DNA from: Bacillota bacterium
GTDB taxonomy: Bacteria; Bacillota; Clostridia; Christensenellales; CAG-138
DNA: 18,547 nt
Direction of reading: 5' to 3'
Assembly: GCA_023435025.1 (NCBI GenBank)
Contig: JAEYSE010000107.1
Location: 1 to 18,547, forward strand
Shown here piece after piece: positions 14,801 through 18,547 of this stretch. A program made the position numbers and the translations under genes. Every line of letters begins with the position of its first letter. The first letter of the stretch is position 1. The notes below the pieces were generated by a model. That model worked only from the letters and a program-made list of their open reading frames with translations, was not told the DNA's origin and searched no databases.

Positions 14801-15376
14801 GCACACCCCGTCTCTCTGCGGGAAGCGCCTGCGTTTGCGCGCGAACGGGCACATATCACGGGCGCGCAGCGCGGCACTTACGCACATGCCGTACTCAAGG
14901 AGATCGGCTTGACCCAAGTACCTGCGGGGGACGCACTTTCTTTTGTGCGGGACGAAATCAACCGCATGGTACAGCTGGGTTTGCTTTCCGGTCATCAGGC
15001 GCAGGCTGTGGATGCGCGGGATATCGCCGCGTTTTTAAAGAGCCCGCTGGGGCTTAGGCTGCGTGCTTCCTCCCGTGTGGAACGGGAGCTGGAGTTTTCC
15101 GTCAATGTGGATGTGGAGCGTTTGCCCCTGGAGGGCATGGGCGAACAGGTGCTGTTGCAGGGCGTGATCGACTGCTGCTTTTTAGAAGACGGCGGGTGGG
15201 TGCTGCTGGATTATAAGACGGACGCGCTGCTCCCGCACGAAACCCCGGCTGACGCGGCAACAAAGCACCTGGGGCAGATTTCTCTTTACGCGGAGGCACT
15301 TTCGTCGCTTTCCAGCCTTCCGGTGAAGGAACGCTATGTTGTGCTGCTGGGCGCGGGGGAAGCAGTGGCGGTGTAG
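11858..15376 (+). CDS. addA: ATP-dependent helicase/nuclease AddAB, subunit A
   Basis: The motor subunit: a UvrD/RecB-like SF1A helicase with a C-terminal nuclease, 1172 residues. Visible helicase motifs are Walker A AAGSGKT (23-29), motif II VDEYQDSS (382-389), motif III region VGDVKQSIYRFRQADPGLF, motif V region SMHASKGLEFPVVF and motif VI YVGMTRAKNRLVL. The nuclease has His1010 (GTYAHAVLKEIG), Asp1105 (GVIDCC), Asp1118 and Lys1120 in LLDYKTD. A strongly acidic, low-complexity stretch of about 36 residues (from around 510) is inserted before NDVEAEAMLAARRI. GGAGG (11846-11850) stands seven bases before the ATG. It follows addB after a 163-base hairpin-rich spacer without a clear terminator; co-transcription is inferred. 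Confidence 0.97.
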   Translation: MPWTTAQQDAIQTENVNLLVSAAAGSGKTAVLTERIVRLVCAGTDIDQFLVVTFTEAATEEMKRRIAARLHKAALEEGDPDAASRLRREALSVGRANISTLHKFCLYILRRNFHRLGLDPGFRPADEIQSSMLLQQALEETAAKRYELEDAAFGALLHGVGGEEAVFSHTLKLHRFLMAQPDPWGWLAQAETQYSLTGAEFMEHPALFALHRHLLIEVKAHYQNLRRAYDLIPAEYTGTRSLLDEEISQIGALLLKHIQSLPQYRAQLLSVSFVPRFTWPRGADEEAKARVNALRDGAKKEIKRQQSLLARPLEEEAELFSAISPQVGALCAFARDVDARYTELKRGHGVVDFSDMEHLALRALEEEETRKALENRFRYIFVDEYQDSSRIQECLIEAVRRKDNVFLVGDVKQSIYRFRQADPGLFLHKLDTYTGEDGAPGRQIHLNTNFRSERPVINAVNAVFSRVMTGEVAELTYDDAAALKCPENMPEDSTLAGVECHVIERGDAALVPEETEEKTEDKPEEEDIPADDAEPKEETSEEEEAYIINDVEAEAMLAARRIRDLMETASCPDKNGGMRPLKYSDFAILLRAQRRAAEAWAQTLAKMGIPAYVHLTGGYFDAIEVQVFLNLLRVIDNRRQDIPMLSVLRSPVFHFTMEELIALRTDFNADAWIDRLIMCSQVDTPLGAHALQVILLLAKCKKESLLLPLPELIAWLMDETGYYDCVGALSNGKERQANLDALIERARAYANAGFPLDLWSFLQYMDKAAATAQLGCAQAGAADVVRVLSMHASKGLEFPVVFCAGLGQGFNRLTERDDIVAEPSLGLGLRVRVGHVRRDTLFRQAITNRLLREQLAEEMRILYVGMTRAKNRLVLIGSMKKAWETARELQTTELTPAYSSKAKSALSWLLPVAMQTDKLPVRFTTRGAISGFTAPQQELPQPEREEQARLLSIIKERFDWSYPHMAAAGIPTKRSVSELMHAHPVSLREAPAFARERAHITGAQRGTYAHAVLKEIGLTQVPAGDALSFVRDEINRMVQLGLLSGHQAQAVDARDIAAFLKSPLGLRLRASSRVERELEFSVNVDVERLPLEGMGEQVLLQGVIDCCFLEDGGWVLLDYKTDALLPHETPADAATKHLGQISLYAEALSSLSSLPVKERYVVLLGAGEAVAV

Positions 15377-15436
15377 CCATCTGAATGGGACAGAACAAAT
15401 TCATTTGCTCATATTGGTTCCGTCTGGCTAAATATC

Positions 15437-15487
15437 GGGGCCCCTCGCAACTGCGAGGGGCCCTTAAAAGGGGCATATGTTTTTTTA
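15437..15487 (+). terminator. Strong hairpin after addA, possible terminator
   Basis: GGGCCCCTCGC (15438-15448) and GCGAGGGGCCC (15453-15463) form a perfect 11-bp stem with loop AACT; CCCTT-AA-AAGGG overlaps its 3' end (15461-15472). A T run (15480-15487) follows only about 17 bases later, so it is not a canonical terminator. It lies between the convergent addA and DUF4203-like genes. Confidence 0.45.
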
Positions 15488-16084
15488 TTCGCCCGAAGGC
15501 GGCGTTTTCTTTACCATGTCCCCAAACTCTCGCCCCTTGTTGAGGCCAAACTGTGCGGCAATTCCTAAAACCGTCAGCGCAAGCACACCTAGGAGTACGT
15601 ACCAGGGCAAGCTTTGTCCAAACAGGTTTTCCTGTGTCATATCCTTCATGAGTATAAGCGAGTATGCGCCAAGCGCGGCAAAATACGCGCCGTTTAAGGA
15701 ACTGCCTATAATGATGTAAGGCTTTATAAATATCCCGGCCAAAATCGCGCCCAAAATCGCGCCAGCCACCATAGGCCAGCCCGCATCAACCCCGCTTAAG
15801 GTGAACAACAGCAGATTCATAAGCGCTGCGCCCAGGATCGCGCCGGTCAGCACTACGCCCAGACGATATAGAAAATACGCGAGCAGCGCAAATAGCAGCC
15901 CTATGGCGATAGCGAGCGCCACAGGCCAGATTTCACCAGTAAAATACGCCTTGCCAAGGTAGTCGCCCAGGTAAGCGCCGCCGATAAAACCGGTGACCGC
16001 GAGCCATACGCGAAACAGGCGATACCCGTAAAAGCACATCACAAGCCCCGCGAGTATGGCGATAATGCCCGACGCCCAAGTCAT
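15485..16084 (-). CDS. Multi-pass membrane protein, DUF4203/TMEM198-like
   Basis: The 199-residue product is mostly hydrophobic with about seven predicted membrane segments, separated by short loops with small residues: IIAILAGLVMCFYGYRLF near the start, then WLAVTGFIGGAYLG, PVALAIAIGLLFALLAYFLY, LGVVLTGAILGAALMNLLLF, MVAGAILGAILAGIFI, LNGAYFAALGAYSLILM and YVLLGVLALTVLGIAA. The order and the glycine/alanine-rich segments resemble the DUF4203 (TM7SF3/TMEM198-like) family, whose function is unknown in bacteria. The start at 16084 follows AGGAGGGG, eight or so bases upstream. No transporter signature is visible. It is separated from the upstream fumB-like gene by a terminator, so it is likely an independent unit. 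Confidence 0.75.
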   Translation of the reverse strand: MTWASGIIAILAGLVMCFYGYRLFRVWLAVTGFIGGAYLGDYLGKAYFTGEIWPVALAIAIGLLFALLAYFLYRLGVVLTGAILGAALMNLLLFTLSGVDAGWPMVAGAILGAILAGIFIKPYIIIGSSLNGAYFAALGAYSLILMKDMTQENLFGQSLPWYVLLGVLALTVLGIAAQFGLNKGREFGDMVKKTPPSGE

Positions 16085-16307
16085 ATTTACCCCTCCTATT
16101 TTTGAATGCCGCTTCTTTCTATAAAGAAGAAAGAAGAGCAAAAGTTTCTATGTTATTTGTAATGTAACGGTCACCACGTGAAACAGGCACGCATGCGCCA
16201 GGAAAAATCATAATCCCCGCCAAAACGCCGCAAAACAGCATCGTAACTCGCGTTACCGTAAACATATATACTATGCGGTATCGCGGCGTATTATGCATGC
16301 TTCTGGT
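16085..16307 (-). other. Untranslated region upstream of the DUF4203-like gene
   Basis: No gene is supported. It contains a 9-bp inverted repeat CTTCTTTCT/AGAAAGAAG (16112-16136) that would fall in the leader of the downstream gene, and GTAAC-TCGC-GTTAC (16243-16256). I could not assign a clear promoter or a known RNA family. Confidence 0.4.
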
Positions 16308-16339
16308 AAAAAACAGCGCCGGGATAATATCCCGGCGCT
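16308..16339 (-). terminator. Intrinsic terminator of the hydro-lyase operon
   Basis: GCGCCGGGAT/ATCCCGGCGC (16316-16338) is a perfect GC-rich stem, followed on the minus strand by TGTTTTTT. It lies about 25 bases past the beta-subunit stop codon. Confidence 0.88.
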
Positions 16340-16364
16340 TGTGAAAAGTGTGTTACGCTTTATC

Positions 16365-16892
16365 CTACCGCTCGAATAAATCGTTCCCCTGCGCGTCAAT
16401 TGCAACGATTGCAGGGACGCCGCCGAACATGAGCTTTGTAACCGCCTCTGCTCCGAGTTCCGGGAAGGCGATGGTTTCGGCTTTAACTATATGTCTGGCG
16501 ATCAGCATGCCCGCGCCGCCTGTGGCGGCAAAATACACGGCGCGGCCGCGCATGGCGGCTTTTACTTCCGCGCTTCGCATGCCTTTTCCAAGCATGGCGC
16601 TCATGCCCAGTTCAATAAGCGCGGGCGTATATGCGTCAACGCGCCCGCTGGTGGTGGGCCCGCAGGGGCCGATAACCTCGCCCGGGGCCGCCGGGCAGGG
16701 CCCGGCGTAGTAGATGCATGCGCCTTTCATGGGGATGGGCAGCTCCTCCCCGGCTTCTATCATGGCGAACAGCCGCTTGTGCACGGCGTCCCGTGCGGTG
16801 TAGGCCGTGCCGTAAAGGGCGACCACATCGCCTGCGCGCAGCGTGGATATCGCTTCCTGGGAAAGCGGGAGGTCAACGCGTATTGCCTGCAT
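16365..16892 (-). CDS. Class I fumarate hydratase / tartrate dehydratase-type Fe-S hydro-lyase, beta subunit
   Basis: The 175-residue product matches the C-terminal (beta) subunit of two-subunit Fe-S hydro-lyases, which hydrate fumarate to malate or dehydrate tartrate. The family segment GPCGPTTSGRVDAYTPALIE is present, with VALYGTAYTARDAVHKRL before it and a conserved closing FGGVPAIVAIDAQGNDLF. Length is normal (about 180). AAGGAGG overlaps the alpha-subunit stop, and only 12 bases separate the genes, so translation is probably coupled. Without biochemical data fumarate versus tartrate specificity cannot be told; in Clostridia fumarate hydratase is the usual assignment. Confidence 0.92.
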   Translation of the reverse strand: MQAIRVDLPLSQEAISTLRAGDVVALYGTAYTARDAVHKRLFAMIEAGEELPIPMKGACIYYAGPCPAAPGEVIGPCGPTTSGRVDAYTPALIELGMSAMLGKGMRSAEVKAAMRGRAVYFAATGGAGMLIARHIVKAETIAFPELGAEAVTKLMFGGVPAIVAIDAQGNDLFER

Positions 16893-16904
16893 CGTATTCC
16901 TCCT

Positions 16905-17738
16905 TTACAATATGGCGCTTGCGTGGCGCGCGCAATGGCACTGAATGTTTACAGCTACAGGCAGGCCCGCGAGGTGCGTGGGCAGTTCGCCGATATGCAC
17001 GGCAAGCGCCGTAGTCTTCCCTCCCAACCCCATGGGGCCTATGCCGAGTTCGTTTATGCGCATAAGAGTTTCCTGTTCCAAAGCGGTTAGTTCCGGCGTT
17101 TGCGCATTGGAACCGATCTCCCGCAGCAGCAGCCGTTTGGCTAAAAGCGCCGCGGCCTCCATTGTGCCGCCAATTCCCACGCCGAGTATCACGGGCGGGC
17201 ACGCGTTGGCGGCCCCTAAGCGCGCGGTCTCCACAACGGCGTCCGCCACCCCTTCCACTCCCTTGCTTGGGGTGAGCATGTACAGCCTGCTCATGTTCTC
17301 GCTGCCAAAGCCCTTGGGCGCGACGGTAATCGTCACCCGGTCCCCCGGCACAAAGAGGATATGCAATATGGCGGGGGTATTGTCCCCCGTGTTCTTGCGG
17401 GAAAGTGCCGTCAGGGAGGATTTCCTTAAATAAGCTTCCGTATAGGCGCGCCGTACCCCGGCGTTGACTGCTTCATTGACGTTTCCTTCTATAAAGACGT
17501 CTTGCCCGATATCTAAGAACACCACGGCAAGCCCCGTATCCTGGCAGCAGGGGCGGCGTGCTGTGCGGGCCATTTTCTCGTTCTCCAGTATCTGGCGCAG
17601 CGTCTCTTTTGCAGCACCTTGCTCGGCTTCATACGCAAGAGTCAGCGCAGCAACCACGTCTTCGGGCAGCTTGCAGACAGCGTCCACGCACAGCCCCGCA
17701 ACGGCGGCTTCCACCGCATCCGCCCGAATGATACGCAT
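16905..17738 (-). CDS. Class I fumarate hydratase / tartrate dehydratase-type Fe-S hydro-lyase, alpha subunit
   Basis: The 277-residue alpha subunit carries the [4Fe-4S] cluster that binds the substrate. Likely cluster cysteines are Cys65 in PCCQDTG (63-69), Cys180 in ANACPPVILGVGIGG (177-191) and Cys267 in NIQCHCARHA (264-273). Other family marks are KNTGDNTPAILH (115-126) and PMGLGGKTTALAVHIGELP (235-253). The start at 17738 follows GGAGG seven bases upstream; an earlier ATG at 17777 would lie in the promoter. The operon order alpha-beta is standard. These enzymes are oxygen-sensitive, which fits an anaerobe. Confidence 0.93.
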   Translation of the reverse strand: MRIIRADAVEAAVAGLCVDAVCKLPEDVVAALTLAYEAEQGAAKETLRQILENEKMARTARRPCCQDTGLAVVFLDIGQDVFIEGNVNEAVNAGVRRAYTEAYLRKSSLTALSRKNTGDNTPAILHILFVPGDRVTITVAPKGFGSENMSRLYMLTPSKGVEGVADAVVETARLGAANACPPVILGVGIGGTMEAAALLAKRLLLREIGSNAQTPELTALEQETLMRINELGIGPMGLGGKTTALAVHIGELPTHLAGLPVAVNIQCHCARHASAIL

Positions 17739-17767
17739 ACAGTTTCCTCCACAGTACTTATGGGGAT

Positions 17768-17776
17768 AGTATAGCA
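17768..17776 (-). promoter_or_regulatory. Extended -10 promoter of the hydro-lyase operon
   Basis: On the minus strand TGC precedes TATACT (17773-17768), giving an extended -10 element about 30 bases before the alpha-subunit start. The -35 region is poor, as is usual for extended -10 promoters. Confidence 0.55.
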
Positions 17777-17778
17777 TA

Positions 17779-17986
17779 AAGTAGCGGCGGGCAGCATAAA
17801 AAACGCAATGATAATTCTTGCTCGTTTCTGCTGCGTTTTGTTTTCTAACGCTAAACCCGGGGTTTACCGAAAGTGTGTTTCGGTTTCAGGGACGTTTTAC
17901 ACGATTCCCGCATACCCGTCGGAACCAGACGAAAATCAACCCAGACCTGCCCCTGTTTTCTGTGCGTAGATATGAAAAAAGCGTCG
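17779..17986. other. Divergent intergenic region with adjacent palindromes
   Basis: The stretch between the hydro-lyase promoter and the regulator promoter holds no supported gene. Two perfect palindromes abut without a gap: TAAACCC-G-GGGTTTA (17852-17866) and CCGAAA-GTGTG-TTTCGG (17867-17883). AAAACGCA and TGCGTTTT (about 17799-17838) could also pair across a long loop. The palindromes may be operators or parts of a structured RNA; neither is proven. Confidence 0.45.
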
Positions 17987-18015
17987 TTGACAAACGCATG
18001 CATTTATGTTTCAAT
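17987..18015 (+). promoter_or_regulatory. Sigma-A promoter of the XRE-cupin regulator
   Basis: TTGACA (17987-17992) and TTCAAT (18010-18015, four of six) are separated by exactly 17 bases. Transcription would begin near 18022, leaving a leader of about 120 bases. Confidence 0.6.
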
Positions 18016-18027
18016 TAGTAAGGTTTT

Positions 18028-18046
18028 TGTTTAGAAACAGTAAACA
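18028..18046 (+). promoter_or_regulatory. Candidate operator just downstream of the regulator's start site
   Basis: TGTTTA-GAAACAG-TAAACA is a 6-bp inverted repeat with a seven-base centre, placed at about +7 to +25 from the predicted transcription start. A third half-site GTTTA follows at 18051-18055. The position suits autorepression by the encoded HTH protein, but this is inference. Confidence 0.35.
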
Positions 18047-18144
18047 GGGAGTTTAGCGTTTGTGTGGAAGGCGAAATGGAAGCGTGTTGCGGAAATTTAC
18101 GCCATATATACGTGTAAGGGGCAAAAAGCGAAAGGAAAAAGGCC

Positions 18145-18547
18145 ATGCAGATCGGCGAAAAGATCAAGCGCATGCGGTTGCGCTTAGGGCTCACGCAGGA
18201 AGAGCTGGCGGCCCGTACGGAGCTAAGCAAGGGTTTTATTTCCCAGCTTGAGCGCGATTTAACTTCTCCCTCCATTGCCACGCTGATGGATATCTTAGAG
18301 GCGCTGGGCAGCGATATCGGGGCGTTCTTCCAGGAAACCCCGCCCGAAAAGGTGGTGTACACCGCCGCGGACGTGTTTGTGAAGGAGGATGCGGAGAATT
18401 TAAGCTCCGTGAGCTGGCTCATTACAAATGCGCAGAAGAATGCGCTGGAGCCCATACTTGTCACCCTTGCGCCCGGCGGCAAAAGTTTTGTTCACGACCC
18501 GCACGAAGGAGAGGAGTTCAGGCATATTCTCCAAGGTGCGGTTACGC
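18145..18547 (+). CDS. XRE-type HTH regulator with C-terminal cupin domain, cut by the right edge
   Basis: The 134 residues present begin with a typical XRE helix-turn-helix (residues about 3-62): IGEKIKRMRLRLGLTQEELA, then TELSKGFISQLERDLTSPSI, then ATLMDILEALGSDIGAFF. From about residue 70 a linker leads into the start of a cupin beta-barrel (ILVTLAPGGKSFVHDPHEGE, EFRHILQGAV), which the window edge cuts. This HTH-cupin layout is shared with regulators such as PuuR, which sense small metabolites; in many Bacillota such a gene heads a polyamine transport (pot) operon, but nothing of that is visible here. AAAGGA lies eight bases before the ATG. No stop codon is seen; the missing part is probably about 45-50 residues. 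Confidence 0.9.
   Translation, partial: MQIGEKIKRMRLRLGLTQEELAARTELSKGFISQLERDLTSPSIATLMDILEALGSDIGAFFQETPPEKVVYTAADVFVKEDAENLSSVSWLITNAQKNALEPILVTLAPGGKSFVHDPHEGEEFRHILQGAVT

Overview
The window looks like chromosomal DNA from an anaerobic Bacillota, most likely class Clostridia with a moderately high GC content. The reasons are a T-box leader on an aminoacyl-tRNA synthetase, strong AGGAGG-type ribosome binding sites, the AddAB (not RecBCD) recombination nuclease, a two-subunit oxygen-sensitive type Fe-S hydro-lyase, and an HPr-like small protein. I cannot name genus or species. There is no sign of phage, transposase, CRISPR, rRNA or tRNA genes.

Layout. Bases 1-600: a doubtful edge fragment on the minus strand, then a sigma-A type promoter and a long leader with a T-box, its terminator, a second terminator and several hairpins, leading to glyS (glycyl-tRNA synthetase, 619-2004). 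Bases 2028-2110: glyS terminator and a palindromic intergenic element. Bases 2123-3164: divergent deoC (minus) and a small Smr-domain protein (plus, TTG start). Bases 3251-5873: two tandem paralogous secreted proteins of unknown function. Bases 5898-7715, minus strand: an HPr-like protein with its own promoter and terminator, then a PhzF-family isomerase/epimerase-like protein and a LUD-domain protein. Bases 7876-15376, plus strand: thpR (RNA 2',3'-cyclic phosphodiesterase), addB and addA, a probable operon with a hairpin-rich spacer between addB and addA. Bases 15485-17738, minus strand: a multi-membrane-span DUF4203-like protein, and the fumarate hydratase/tartrate dehydratase class I beta and alpha subunits. 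Bases 17739-18144: a divergent regulatory region with palindromes. From 18145 to the right edge: an incomplete XRE-type HTH plus cupin regulator.

How the genes work together. Only two groups are clear functional units: AddA and AddB form one helicase-nuclease that processes double-strand breaks, and the alpha and beta hydro-lyase subunits form one enzyme. The T-box should tie glyS expression to uncharged tRNA. The other genes are mostly housekeeping or poorly characterised and their neighbourhood does not prove shared function.

No obvious new multi-gene system is present. The items most worth a second look are the glyS leader (the triplet in the specifier position does not match glycine, and a second terminator plus a hairpin block lie between the T-box and the gene), the tandem secreted paralogs, the HPr-like protein without the phosphorylatable histidine, and the paired palindromes in front of the XRE-cupin regulator.
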